The translations under genes were made by a program, and so were the position numbers. A stretch of DNA of 64,000 bases. Origin: Hydractinia symbiolongicarpus. Its lineage: Eukaryota; Cnidaria; Hydrozoa; Anthoathecata; Hydractiniidae. Each line of letters begins with the position of its first letter. The first letter of the stretch is position 1. Below the pieces are notes generated by a model. That model searched no databases. It was not told where the DNA came from and was given only the letters and a program-made list of their open reading frames with translations. This document shows positions 13,301-27,900 of this stretch, in pieces. The DNA lies in assembly GCF_029227915.1 (NCBI RefSeq), contig NC_079876.1:21764001-21828000 (forward strand), written 5' to 3'.

Positions 13301-16104
13301 GACGTCGTTGTCCGTTGAGAGTGGAAGGAATAGACCAATGGTGAATTGCGCTAACGTATGGAACCACGTGTTTTACGTATAAGACCTTTATTGGGCGGCA
13401 AAAGGCCATATAACAGCATTTAGAGGCCTGTACACGTAGTTGACAGAGTTGTAAGGCCATGGATTGATGGAGTACGACTTGGGATGTCGTTGTCCGTTGA
13501 GATTGGAAGGAATAGACCGATGGTAAACTGTGCAGGCGCCTGGAACCACTTGATTTACGTGTAAGACCATTTCTGGGCGTCAAAAGGCCATATAACAGCC
13601 TTTAGAGGCCTGTACACGTAGTTGACAGTGTTGTAGGGCCATGGCTCGGTGAGAAACGACTTGGGACATCGTAGTCCATTGAGTGTGGAAGGAATAGACC
13701 GATGGTAAGCTGCGCTAACGCATGGAAGCACGTGTTTTACGTGTAAGACCTTTTTTAGGAGTCAAAAGGCCATAAAGCAGCATTTAGAGGTCTGTACACG
13801 TAGTTGACAGTTCTAAAGTCATGGATCGATGGAAAACAAATTGGGACGTCGTAGTACATTGAGAGTGGCAGGACTAGACCTATCGTAACGTGCGCGGGCA
13901 CGTGGAACTGTGTGATTCACATATAAGACCTTTACTAGGCATCAAAGGCCATATAACAGCCTTTAGAGGCCTGTGCACGCAGTTGACGGTTTTGTAAGGC
14001 TATAGCGCAATGACAAAGGACTTGGGAGGTCGTAGTTTATTGAGTGTTAAAGGAATAGACCGATGGTTGCCTGTGCAAACTCATGCAACCACGTGTTTAA
14101 CGTATAAGGCCTTTATTGAGAGACAAAAGGTCATGTCAAAAGCATTTAGAGGCCTGTACACGTAGTTGACTGTGTTGTAAGTCTATGGCGCTTTGAAAAA
14201 CGACTTTGGACGACGTAGACCATTGAGAGTGGAAGGACTACACCGATGGTAACATGCGCTAACGCATGGAAGCACGTTTTTAACGTATAAGGCCTTTATT
14301 GGGCGGAAAAGTCCATATAACAGCATTTAGAGGCCTGTACACGTAGTTGCCGGTGTTGTAAGTCTATGGCGCTTTGAAAAACGACTTTGGACGACGTAGA
14401 CCATTGAGAGTGGAAGGACTACACCGATGGTAACATGCGCTAACGCATGAAAGCACGTGTTTTACTATTATTAGGCGGCAAAACGCCTTTAGAGGCCGGT
14501 ACAGGTAGTTGACGGTGTTGTAAGGGCATGGCTCGATGGAAAACGATTTGGGACGACGTAGTCCATTGAGGGTGGAAGGACTAGACACATCGTTCAACGT
14601 GCGGGGCACGTGGAACTACGTGATTCACATGTAAAATCTTTATTAGGCATCAAAAGGCCATATAACATCATTTAGAGACCTGTACACGTAGTTGACGGTG
14701 TTGTAAGGCCATGGCTCGATGGAAAAAGACATTGGACGACGTAGACCATCGAGAGTGGAAGGAATAGACCGATGGTAACCTGCGCTAACGCATGGAAGCA
14801 CGGGTTTTACGTGTAAGGCCTTTATTGAGAGACAAAAGGTCATGTCAAAAGCATTTAGAGGCCTGTACACAGTTGACGGTGTTGTAAGTCTATGTCGCAA
14901 TGAAAAGCGACTTTGGACGACGTAGACCATTGAGTGTGGAAGGAATGGACCGACGGTAACCTGCGCTAACGCATGGGAGCACGTGTTTTACGTGCAAGGC
15001 CTTTATTGGTCGGCAAAAGCCCATATAACAGCATTTAGAGACCTGTACACGTAGTTGACTGTGTTCTAAAGTCATGGCTTGATGGAAAACGACTTTGGAC
15101 GACGTAGACCATTGAAAGTGGAAGGAATAGACCGATGGTAACCTGCTCAGGCACGTGCAACAACTTGATTTACGTGTAAGACTTTCTTTAGGCGTGAAAA
15201 GGCCATATAACAGCCTTTAGAGGCCTGTACACGTTGTTGACGGTGTTGTAAGTCTATGGCGCAATGAAAAACGACTTTGGACGACGTAGACCATTGAGTG
15301 TGGAAGGAATGGACCGATGGTAACCTGCGCTAACGCATGGAAGCACGTGTTTTACGTGTATGGCCTTTACTGAGAGGCAAAAGGCCATATAACAGCATTT
15401 AGAGACCTGTACACGTAGTTGACGGTGTTGAAAGGCCATGGATCGATGGAAAAAGACTTTGGACGACGTAGACCATTGAAAGTGGAAGGAATAGACCGAT
15501 GGCAACCTGCTCAGGCACGTGCAACAACTTGATTTACGTGTTAGACTTTTTTTAGGCGTCAAAAGGCCATATAACAGCCTTTAGAGGCCTGTACACGTTG
15601 TTGACGGTGTTGTAAGTCTATGGCGCAATGAAAAACGACTTCGGACGACGTAGACAATTGAGGGTGGAAGGACTAGACCGATGGTAACCTGCGCTAACGC
15701 ATCGGAGCACGTGTTTTACGTGCAAGGCCTTTATTGGTCGGCAAACGCCCATATAACAGCATTTAAAGGCCTGTACACAAAGTTGACTGTGTTCTAAAGT
15801 CATGGCTCGATGGAAAACGACTTTGGACGACGTAGACCATTGAGAGTGGAAGGAATAGACCGATGGTAACCTGCGCAGGCACTTGCACCTACTTGATTTG
15901 CGTGTAAGACCGTTTTAGGCGTCAAAAGGCCATATAACGGCCTTTAGAGGCCTGTAGACGTTGTTGACGGTGTTGTAAGTCTATGGCGCATTGAAAAACG
16001 ATTTGGGACGTCGTATTCCATTGAGTGTGGAAGGAATAGACCAATGGTGAATTGCGCTAACGTAAGGAACCACGTGTTTTACGTATAAGACCTTTATTGG
16101 GCGG

Positions 16105-16460
16105 CAAAAGGCCATATAACAGCATTTAGAGGCCTGTACACGTAGTTGACGGAGTTGTAAGGCCATGGATCGATGGAGTACGACTTGGGATATCGTTGTC
16201 CGTTGAGATTAGAAGGAATAGACCGATGGTAAACTGTGCAGGCGCGTGGAACCACTCGATTTACGTGTAAGACCTTTTCTGGGCGTCAAAAGGCCATATA
16301 ACAGCATTTAGAGGCCTGTACACGTAGTTGACGGAGTTGTAAGGCCATGGATCGATGGAGTACGACTTGGGATATCGTTGTCCGTTGAGATTAGAAGGAA
16401 TAGACCGATGGTAAATTGTGCAGGCGCGTGGAACCACTCGATTTACGTGTAAGACCTTTT
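16105..16460 (+). repeat. Single-monomer tandem duplication (182 bp, two copies)
   Basis: 16,105-16,286 repeats at 16,287 to about 16,460. Both carry the private string GGGATATCGTTGTCCGTTGAG and then ATTAGAAGG. I see one difference, AAACTGTGC versus AAATTGTGC. This is a recent exchange with exactly one monomer register shift. Confidence 0.85.
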
Positions 16461-17871
16461 TCAGGCGTCAAAAGGCCATATAATGGCCTTTAGAGGCCTG
16501 TACACGTAGTTGCCGGTGTTGTAAGTCTATGGCGCTTTGAAAAACGACTTTGGACGACGTAGACCATTGAGAGTGGAAGGACTACACCGATGGTAACCTG
16601 CACTAACGCATGGAAGCACGTGTTTTACGTGCATGGCCTTTATTGAGAGGCAAAAGGCCATATAACAGCATTTAGAGACCTGTACACGTAGTTGACGGTG
16701 TTCTAAAGTCATGACTCGATGGAAAACGACTTTGGAAGACGTTGACCATTGAGAGTGGAAGGACTACACCGATGGTAACCTGCGCAGGCACGTGCAACTA
16801 CTTGATTTCCGAGTAAGACCTTTTTCAGGCGTCAAAAGCCATATAACGGCCTTTAGAGGCCTGTACACGTAGTTGCCGGTGTTGTAAGTCTATGGCGCTT
16901 TGAAAAACGACTTTGGACGACGTAGACCATTGAGAGTGGAAGGACTACACCGATGGTAACCTGCGCTAACGCATGGAAGCACGTGTTTTACGTGTATGGC
17001 CTTTACTTAGAGGCAAAAGGCCATATAACAGCATTTAAAGACCTGTACACGTAGTTGACGGTGTTGAAAGGCCATGGCTCGATGGAAAACGACTTTCGAC
17101 GACGTAGACCATTGAGAGTGGAAGGAATAGACCGATGGTAACCTGCGCAGGCACGTGCACCTACTTGATTTACGTGAAAGACCTTTTTAGGCGTCAAAAG
17201 GCCATATAACGGCCTTTAGAGGCCTGTACACGTTGTTGACGGTGTTGTAAGTCTATGGCGCATTGAAAAACGATTTGGGACGTCGTATTCCATTGAGTGT
17301 GGAAGGAATAGACCGATGGTAACATGCGCTAACGCATGGAAGCACGTGTTTTACGTGTAAGGCCTTTATTGAGAGACAAAAGGCCATGTAAAAGCATTTA
17401 GAGGCCTGTACACATAGTTGACGGTGTTGTAAGTCTATGTCCCAATGAAAAACGACTTTGGACGACGTAGACCATTGAGAGTGGAAGGAATAGAACGATT
17501 GTAACCTGCGCTAGAAAATGGATACACGTGTTTTACGTGTAAGGCTTTTATTAGGCTGCAAAAGGCCATATAACAGCATTTAGAGGCCTGTACACATTGT
17601 TGACGGTGTTGTAAGTCTATGGCGCAATGAAAAACGACTTCGGACGACGTAGACAATTGAGGGTGGAAGGACTAGACCGATGGTAACCTGCGCTAACGCA
17701 TGGGAGCACGTGTTTTACGTGCAAGGCCTTTATTGGTCGGCAAAAGCCCATATAACAGCATTTAGAGACCTGTACACGTAGTTGACTGTGTTCTAAAGTC
17801 ATGACTCGATGGAAAACGACTTTGGAAGACGTAGACCATTGAGAGTGGAAGGACTACACCGATGGTAACCT

Positions 17872-20800
17872 GCGCTATCGCATGGAAGCACGTGTTTTAC
17901 GTATAAGACCTTTATTGGGCGGCAAAAGGCCATATAACAGCATTTAGAGGCCTGTACACGTAGTTGACGGAGTTGTAAGGCCATGGCTCGGTAAGAAACG
18001 CCTTGGGACATCGTAGTCCATTGAGTGTGGAAGGAATAGACCGATGGTAAGCTGCGCTAACGCATGGAAGCACGTGTTCTACGTGAAAGGCCTTTATTAG
18101 GCGGCAAAAGGCCATAAAACAGCCATTAGAGGTCTGTACACGTAGTTGACGGTGTTGTAAGGCCATGGCTCGATGGAAAACGACTTCGGACGTCGTAGAC
18201 CATTGAGAGTGGAAGGACTAGACCCATGCTAACGTGCGGGCGCACGTGGAAGTACGTGATTCACGTGTAAGACCTTTTTTAGGAGTCAAAAGGCCATGGA
18301 TCGATGGAGTACGACTTGGGATGTCGTTGTCCGTTGAGATTCGAAGGAATAGACCGATGGTAAATGGTGCAGGCGCGTGGAACCACTTGATTTACGTGTA
18401 AGACCTTTTCTGGGCGTCAAAAGGCCATATAACAGCCTTTACAGGCCTGTAAACGCAGTTGACGGTGTTGTAGGTCTATGGCGCAATGAACAACGACTTA
18501 GGGCGTGGTAGACCATTGTGAGTGGAAGGTATAGATCGATGGTAACCTGTTCTAAGGCATGGAAGCACGTGTTTTACGTGTAAGGCCATTCTTGGGCGGC
18601 AAAAGACCATGTAACAGCATTTAGAGACCTGTACACGTAGTTGACGGTGTTGTAAGTCTATGTCGCAATGAAAAACGACTTTGGACGACGTAGACCATTG
18701 AGAGTGGAAGGAATAGAACGATTGTAACATGCGCCAACGCATGGAAGCACGTGTTTTACGTGTAAGGCCTTTATTGAGAGACAAAAGGCCATGTAAAAGC
18801 ATTTAGAGGCCTGTACACGTAGTTGACGGTGTTGTAAGTCTTTGTCCCAATGAAAAACGACTTTGGACGACGTAGACCATTGAGAGTGGAAGGAATAGAA
18901 CGATTGTAACCTGCGCTAGAAAATGGATACACGTGTTTTACGTGTAAGGCTTTTATTAGGCTGCAAAAGGCCATATAACAGCATTTAGAGGCCTCTACAC
19001 GTAGTTGACAGTGTTGTAATGTCATGGTTCGATGGAATACGACTTGGGACGTCGTAGTCCATTGAGAGTGGAAGGAATAGACCTATGGTAACCTGCGCAG
19101 GCACGTCGAACAACGTGATTTACATGTAAGACCTTTTACAGCCGTCAAAAGGCCATATAACAGCCTTTAGAGGCCTGTACACATTGTTTACGGTGTTGTA
19201 AGTCTATGGCGCAATGAAAAACGACTTCGGACGACGTAGACAATTGAGGGTGGAAGGACTAGACCGATGGTAACCTGCGCTAACGCATGGGAGCACGTGT
19301 TTTACGTGCAAGGCCTTTATTGGTCGGCAAACGCCCATATAACAGCATTTAGAGACCTGTACACGTAGTTGACTGTGTTCTAAAGTCATGGCTCGATGGA
19401 AAACGACTTTGGACGACGTAGACCATTGAGAGTGGAAGGACTACACCGATGGTAACCTGCGCAGGCACGTGCAACTACTTGATTTACGTGTAAGACCTTT
19501 TTCAGGCGTCAAAAGCCATATAACAGCCTTTAGAGGCCTGTACACGTAGTTGCCGGTGTTGTAAGTCTATGGTGCAATGAAAAACGACTTCGGACGACGT
19601 AGACAATTGAGGGTGGAAGGACTAGACCGATGGTAACCTGCGCTAACGCATGGGAGCACGTGTTTTACGTGCAAGGCCTTTATTGGTCGGCAAAAGCCCA
19701 TATAACAGCATTTAGAGACCTGTACACGTAGTTGACTGTGTTCTAAAGTCATGACTCGATGGAAAACGACTTTGGAAGACGTAGACCATTGAGAGTGGAA
19801 GGACTACACCGATGGTAACCTGCGCAGGCACGTCGAACAACGTGATTTACATGTAAGACCTTTTACAGCCGTCAAAAGGCCATATAACAGCCTTTAGAGG
19901 CCTGTACACGTAGTTGACAGTGTTTTAATGTCATGGCTCGATGGAATACGACTTGGGACGTCGTAGTCCGTTGTGTGTGGAGAGAATAGACCGATGGTAA
20001 CCTGCACTACTTGATTTACGTGTAAGACCTTTTTCAGGCGTCAAAAGCCATATAACGGCATTTAGAGGCCTCTACACGTAGTTGACAGTGTTGTAATGTC
20101 ATGGCTCGATGGAATACGACTTGGGACTTCGTAGTCCATTGAGAGTGGAAGGAATAGACCGATGGTAACCTGCGCAGGCACGTCGAACAACGTGATTTAC
20201 ATGTAAGACCTTTTACAGCCGTCAAAAGGCCATATAACAGCCTTTAGAGGCCTGTACACATTGTTGACGGTGTGGTAAGTCTATGGCGCAATGAAAAACG
20301 ACTTCGGACGACGTAGACAATTGAGGGTGGAAGGACTAGACCGATGGTAACCTGCGCTAACGCATGGGAGCACGTGTTTTACGTGCAAGGCCTTTATTGG
20401 TCGGCAAACGCCCATATAACAGCATTTAGAGACCTGTACACGTAGTTGACTGTGTTCTAAAGTCATGGCTCGATGGAAAACGACTTTGGACGACGTAGAC
20501 CATTGAGAGTGGAAGGAATAGAACGATTGTAACCTGCGCTAGAAAATGGATACACGTGTTTTACGTTTAAGGCTTTTATTAGGCTACAAAAGGCCATATA
20601 ACAGCATTTAGAGGCCTCTACACGTAGTTGACAGTGTTGTAATGTCATGGCTCGATGGAATACGACTTGGGACGTCGTAGTCCATTGAGAGTGGAAGGAA
20701 TAGACCGATGGTAACCTGCACAGGCACGTCGAACAACGTGATTTACATGTAAGACCTTTTACAGCCGTCAAAAGGCCATATAACAGCCTTTAGAGGCATG

Positions 20801-23800
20801 TACACGTAGTTGACGGTGTTGTAAGGCCATGGCTCGATGGAAAACGACTTGGGACGTCGTAGACCATTGAGAGTGGAAGGACTAGACCCATTCTAACGTG
20901 CGGGCGCACGTGGAAGTACGTGATTCACGTGTAAGACATTTTTTAGGAGTCAAAAGGCCATAAAACAGCCGTTAGAGGCCTGTACAAGCAGTTGGCAGTA
21001 TTGTATGGCTATGGCGCAATGGAAAACGACTTGGGACGTCGTAGTCCGTTGTGTGTGGAGAGAATAGACCGATGGTAACCTGCACTAGCGCATAGAAGAA
21101 TGTGATTTAAGTGTAAGGCCTTTATTAGGCGGCACAAGGCCATATATCAGCATTTAGAGGCCTGTACACGTAGTTGACGGAGTTGTAGGGCCATAGATCG
21201 ATGGAGTACGACTTGGGATGTCGTTGTCCGTTGAGATTGGAAGGAATAGACCGATGGTAAACTGTGCAGGCGCGTGGAACCACTTGATTTACGTGTAAGA
21301 CCTTTTCTGGGCGTCAAAAGGCCATATAACAGCCTTTAGATACCTGTACACGCAGTTGACGGTGTTGTAGGTCTATGGCGCAATGAACAACGACTTAGGG
21401 CGTGGTAGACCATTGAGAGTGGAAGGTATAGATCGATGGTAACCTGTTCTAAGGCATGGAAGCACGTGTTTTACGTGTAAGGCCTTTCTTGGGCGGCAAA
21501 AGGCCATGTAACAGCCGTTAGAGACCTGTACACGCAGTTGGCGGTATTTTAAGGCTATGGCACAATGGAAAACGACTTGGGACGTCGTAGTCCATTGCGT
21601 GTGGATGGAATAGACCGATGGTAACCTGCGCTAACTATGGAAGCACGTGTTTTACGTGTGAGGCCTTTATTGGGCGGCAAGAAGACTTATAACAGCATTT
21701 AGAGGCATGTACATGTAGTTGACGGTGTTGTAAATCTATGGCGCAATGAAAAACGACTTAGAATGTCGTAGTCCAATAAGTGTGGCAGGAATAGACCAAT
21801 GCTGTATTGCGCTAACGTATGGAACCACGTGTTTTACGTATAAGACCTTTATTGGGCGGCAAAAGGCCATATAACAGCATTAACAGGCCTGCACACGTAG
21901 TTGAAAGTGTTGTAAGCCCATGGATCGATGAAGTACGACTTGCGACGTCGTTGTCCGTTGAGAGTGGAAGGAATAGACTGATGGTAAACTTTGCAGGCAC
22001 GTGGAACCACGTGATTTACGTGTAAGACTTTCTTTAAGCGTCAAAAGGCCATATAACAGCCGTTAGAAGAAACTTGTACACGCAGTTGGCGGTATTGCAA
22101 GGCTATGGCGCAATGGAAAATGACTAGGGACGTCGTAGTCCATTGCGTGTGGACGGAATAGACCGATGGTAACCGGCGCTAGCGCATGGAAGAACGTGTT
22201 TTACGTGTAAGGCCTTTATTGGGCGGCACAAGGCCATATAACAGCATTTAGAGGCCTGTATACTTAGTTGACGGTGTTGTAAGGCCATGGCTCGATGGAA
22301 AACGACTTGGGACGTCGTAGTCCATTGAGAGTGGAAGGAATAGAACGATTGTAACCTGCGCTAGAAAATGGATACACGTGTTCTACGTGAAAGGCCTTTA
22401 TTGGGCGACAGAAGGTCATATAACAGTTTTTAGATCCATATGCACGTAGTTGACGGTGTTGTAAAGCCATGGCTCGATGGAGTACTGCTTGGAACGTCGT
22501 AGTCCATTGAGAGTGGAAGGAATAGAACGATTGTAACTTGCTCTAGAAAATGGATACACGTGTTTTACGTGTAAGGCTTTTATTAGGCTGCAAAAGGCCA
22601 TATAACAGCATTTAGAGGCCTATACACGTAGTTGACGGTGTTGTAAGGCCATGGCTCGATGGAAAAAGACTTTGGACGATGTAGACCATTGAGAGTGGAA
22701 GGAATAGACCGATGGTACCCTGCTCAGGCACGTGCAAGAACTTAATTTACGTGTAAGACCTTTTTAGGCGTCAAAAGGCCATATAACAGCCTTTAGAGGC
22801 CTGTACACGTTGTTGACGGTGTTGTAAGTGTTTGGCGCAATGAAAAACGACTTCGGACGACGTAGACCATTGAGGGTGGAAGGACTAGACCGATGGTAAC
22901 CTGCGCTGACGCATGGAAGCACGTGTTTTACGTGTAAGGCCTTTATTGAGAGACAAAAGGCCATATAAAAGCATTTAGAGGCCTGTACACGTAGTTGACG
23001 GTGTTCTAAAGTCATGGCTCGATGGAAAAAGACTTTGGACGACGTAGACCATTGAGAGTGGAAGGAATAGCCGATGGTAACCTGCGCAGGCACGTGCAAC
23101 AACTTGATTGACGTGAAAGACCTTTTTAGACGTCAAAGAGCCCTATACACGTTGTTGACGGTGTTGTAAGTCTATGGCGCAATGAAAAACGACTTCGGAC
23201 GACGTAGACCATTGAGGGTGTAAGGACTACACCGATGGTAACCTGCGCTAACGTAAGGAAGCACGTGTTTTACGTGTATGGCCTTTATTGAGAGACAAAA
23301 GGCCATATAACAGCATTTAGAGGTCTGTACACGTAGTTGACAGTGTTCTAAAGTCATGGATCGATGGAAAACGAATTGGGACCTCGTAGTACATTGAGAG
23401 TGGAAGGACTAGACCGTTGGTGACCTGCGCGGGCACGTGGAACCACTTGATTTACGTGTAAGATCTTTTGTAGGCGTCAAAAGGCCATATAACGGCCTTT
23501 AAAGGCCTGTACACGTAGTTGACGGTGTTGTAAGTCTATGGCGCAATGAAAAACGACTTTTGACGACGTAGACCATTGAGAATGGAAGGACTAGGCCGAT
23601 GGTAACATGCACTAACGCATGAAAGCACGTGTTTTACGTGTAAGGACCTTATTGGGCGGCAAAAGGCCATGTAACAGCCTTTAGAGGCCTGTACATGCAG
23701 TTGAAGGTGTTGCAAGGGCATGGCGCGATGGAAAACGACTTGGGACGACGTAGACCATTGAGTGTGGAAGGAATGGAACGACGGTAACCTGCGCTAACGC

Positions 23801-24895
23801 ATGAGAGCACGTGTTTTACGTGCAAGGCCTTTATTGGTCGGCAAAAGCCCATATAACAGCATTTAGAGACCTGTACACGTAGTTGACGGTGTTGTAAGGC
23901 TATAGCGCAATGGCAAAGGACTTTGGACGTCGTAGTCTATTGAGTGTAGAAGGAATAGACCGATGGTTGTCTGTGCAAACTCATGCAACTACGTTTTTAA
24001 CGTGTAAGGACTTTATTGGGCGGCAAAAGGCCATAAAACAGTATATAGAGGACTGTACACGTAGTTGACGGTATTGTAAGGGCATGATTCGATGGAAAAC
24101 GACTTGGGACGTTGTAGTCCATTGAGGGTGGAAGGACTAGACCCATCGTTCAACGTGCGGGGCACGTGGAACTACGTGATTCACATGTAAAATCTTTATT
24201 AGGCATCAAAAGGCCATATAACAGCCTTTAGAGGCCTGTGCACGCAGTTGACGGTTTTTTATGGCTATAGCGCAATAAAAAAAGGACTTGGGACGTCGTA
24301 GTCCATTGATTGTGGAAGGAATGGACGGACGATAACCTGCGCTAACGCATGGGAGCACGTGTTTTACGTGCAAGGCCTTTATTGATCGGCAAAAGCCCAT
24401 ATAACAGCATTTAGAGATCTGTACACGTTGTTGACGGTGTTGTAAGTCTATGGCGCAATGAAAAACGACTTCGGACGACGTAGACAATTAAGGATAGAAG
24501 GACTAGACCGATGGTAACCTGCGCTAACGCATGGAAGCACGTGTTTTACGTGTAAGGCCTTTATTGAGAGACAAAAGGCCATGTAAAAGCATTTAGAGGC
24601 CTGTACACGTAGTTGACGGTGTTGTAAGTCTATGTCGCAATGAAAAACGACTTGGGACGTCGTAGTCCATTGAGGGTGAAGGACTAGACCGATGGTAACC
24701 TGCGCTAACGCATGGAAACACGTGTTTTACGTGTAAGGCCTTTATTGAGAGACAAAACTTCATGTAAAAGCATTTAGAGGCCTGTACACGTAGTTAATGG
24801 TGTTGTAAGTCTATGGCGCATTGAAAAACGATTTGGGACGTCGTAGTCCAATGAGTGTGAAAGGAATAGACCGATGGTAACATGCGCTAACGCAT
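17872..24895 (+). repeat. Large duplicated block, copy 2
   Basis: This is a direct-orientation copy of 1-7,024 at an offset of exactly 17,871 bp. The two diverge at 7,025/24,896, inside an A monomer just after CTAACGCAT. The sequence just before it, about 17,617-17,871, resembles 1,696-1,930, so copy 2 was joined to satellite of a related type. The lack of differences implies a recent event, or an assembly effect that needs excluding. Confidence 0.93.
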
Positions 24896-24922
24896 CGAAG
24901 CACGTGTTTTTCGTGTAAGGCT

Positions 24923-27900
24923 TTTATTAGGCTGCAAAAAGGCCATATAACAGCATTTAGAGGCCTCTACACGTAGTTGACAGTGTTGTAATGTCATGGC
25001 TCGATGGAATACGACTTGGGACGTCGTAGTCCATTGAGAGTGGAAGGAGGAGACCGATGGTAACCTGCGCAGGCACGTCGAACAACGTGAATTACATGTA
25101 AGACCTTTTACAGCCGTCAAAAGGCCATATAACAGCCTTTAGAGGCCTGTACACATTGTTGACGGTGTTGTAAGTCTATGGCGCAATGAAAAACGACTTC
25201 GGACGACGTAGACAATTGAGGGTGGAAGGACTACACCGACGGTAACCTGCGCTAACGCATGGGAGCATGTGTTTTACGTGCAAGGCCTTTATTGGTCGGC
25301 AAAAGCCCATATAACAGCATTTAGAGACCTGTACACGTAGTTGACTGTGTTCTAAAGTCATGACTCGATGGAAAACGACTTTGGAAGACGTAGACCATTG
25401 AGAGTGGAAGGACTACACCGATGGTAACCTGCGCAGGCACGTGCAACTACTTGCTTTACGTGTAAGACCTTTTTCAGGCGTCAAAAGCCATATAACGGCC
25501 TTTAGAGGCCTGTACACGTAGTTGCCGGTGTTGTAAGTCTATGGCGCTTTGAAAAACGACTTTGGACGACGCAGACCATTGAGAGTGAAAGGACTACACC
25601 GATGGTAACCTGCGCTAACGAATGGAAGCACGTGTTTTACGTGTATGACCTTTACTGAGAGGCAAAAGGCCATATAACAGCATTTAGAGACCTGTACACG
25701 TAGTTGACGGTGTTGAAAGGCCATGGCTCGATGGAAAAAGACTTTGGACGACGTAGACCATTGAAAGTGGAAGGAATAGACCGATGGTAACCTGCTCAGG
25801 CACGTGCAACAACTTGATTTAGGTGTAAGACTTTTTTTAGGCGTCAAAAGGCCATATAACAGCCTTTAGAGGCCTGTACACATTGTTGACGGTGTTGTAA
25901 GTCTATGGCGCAATGAAAAACGACTTCGGACGACGTAGACAATTGAAGGTGGAAGGACTAGACCGATGGTAACCTGCGCTAACGCATGGGAGCACGTGTT
26001 TTACGTGCAAGGCCTTTATTGGTCGGCAAACGCCCATATAACAGCATTTAGAGGCCTGTACACGTTGTTGACGGTGTTGTAAGTCTATGGCGCAATGAAA
26101 AACGACTTTGGACGACGTAGACCATTGAGAGTGGAAGGACTAGACCGATGGTAACCTGCACTAACGCATGGAAGCACGTGGTTTACGTGTAAGGACTTTA
26201 TTGGGCGGCAAAAGCCCATATAACAGTATATAGAGGACTGTACACGTAGTTGACGGTGTTGTAAGTCTATGGCGCTTTGAAAAATGACTTTGGACGACGT
26301 AGACCATTGAGAGTGGAAGGACTACACCGATGGTAACCTGCGCTAACGCATGGAAGCACGTGTTTTACGTGTATGGCCTTTACTGAGAGGCAAAAGGCCA
26401 TATAACAGCATTTAGAGACCTGTACACGTAGTTGACGGTGTTGTAAGGCCATGGCTCGATGGAAAAAGACTTTGGACGACGTAGACCATTGAGAGTGGAA
26501 GGAATAGACCGATGGTAACCTGCGCAGGCACGTGCAACAACTTGATTTACGTGTAAGACCTTTTCTAGCCGTCAAAAGGCCATATAACAGCCTTTAGAGG
26601 CCTGTACACGTTGTTGACGGTGTTGTAAGTTTGTGGCACAATGAAAAACGACTTCGGACGACGTAGACTATTGAGGTTGGAAGGACTAGACCGATGGTAA
26701 CCTGCGCTGACGCATGGAAGCACGTGTTTTACGTGTAAGGCGTTTATTAGGCTGCAAAAAGGCCATATAACAGCATTTAGAGGCCTCTACACGTAGTTGA
26801 CAGTGTTGTAATGTCATGGCTCGATGGAATACGACTTGGGACGTCGTAGTCCATTGAGAGTGGAAGGAGGAGACCGATGGTAACCTGCGCAGGCACGTCG
26901 AACAACGTGAATTACATGTAAGACCTTTTACAGCCGTCAAAAGGCCATATAACAGCCTTTAGAGGCCTGTACACATTGTTGACGGTGTTGTAAGTCTATG
27001 GCGCAATGAAAAACGACTTCGGACGACGTAGACAATTGAGGGTGGAAGGACTACACCGACGGTAACCTGCGCTAACGCATGGGAGCATGTGTTTTACGTG
27101 CAAGGCCTTTATTGGTCGGCAAAAGCCCATATAACAGCATTTAGAGACCTGTACACGTAGTTGACTGTGTTCTAAAGTCATGACTCGATGGAAAACGACT
27201 TTGGAAGACGTAGACCATTGAGAGTGGAAGGACTACACCGATGGTAACCTGCGCAGGCACGTGCAACTACTTGCTTTACGTGTAAGACCTTTTTCAGGCG
27301 TCAAAAGCCATATAACGGCCTTTAGAGGCCTGTACACGTAGTTGCCGGTGTTGTAAGTCTATGGCGCTTTGAAAAACGACTTTGGACGACGCAGACCATT
27401 GAGAGTGAAAGGACTACACCGATGGTAACCTGCGCTAACGAATGGAAGCACGTGTTTTACGTGTATGACCTTTACTGAGAGGCAAAAGGCCATATAACAG
27501 CATTTAGAGACCTGTACACGTAGTTGACGGTGTTGAAAGGCCATGGCTCGATGGAAAAAGACTTTGGACGACGTAGACCATTGAAAGTGGAAGGAATAGA
27601 CCGATGGTAACCTGCTCAGGCACGTGCAACAACTTGATTTAGGTGTAAGACTTTTTTTAGGCGTCAAAAGGCCATATAACAGCCTTTAGAGGCCTGTACA
27701 CATTGTTGACGGTGTTGTAAGTCTATGGCGCAATGAAAAACGACTTCGGACGACGTAGACAATTGAAGGTGGAAGGACTAGACCGATGGTAACCTGCGCT
27801 AACGCATGGGAGCACGTGTTTTACGTGCAAGGCCTTTATTGGTCGGCAAACGCCCATATAACAGCATTTAGAGGCCTGTACACGTTGTTGACGGTGTTGT

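Larger units (their letters stand above)
7025..17871 (+). repeat. Irregular, more diverged satellite mosaic
   Basis: About 59 monomers of types A, B and C lie here without a clean long HOR. Local echoes are present. A doubly deleted A monomer (TTTTACTATTATTAGGCGGC) is shared by about 7,005-7,250 and 14,431-14,665. About 6,278-6,460 recurs at 7,169-7,350 (offset 891 bp). About 4,480-4,790 recurs at 7,533-7,845 (offset about 3,053 bp). No gene or non-satellite sequence is seen. Confidence 0.85.
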
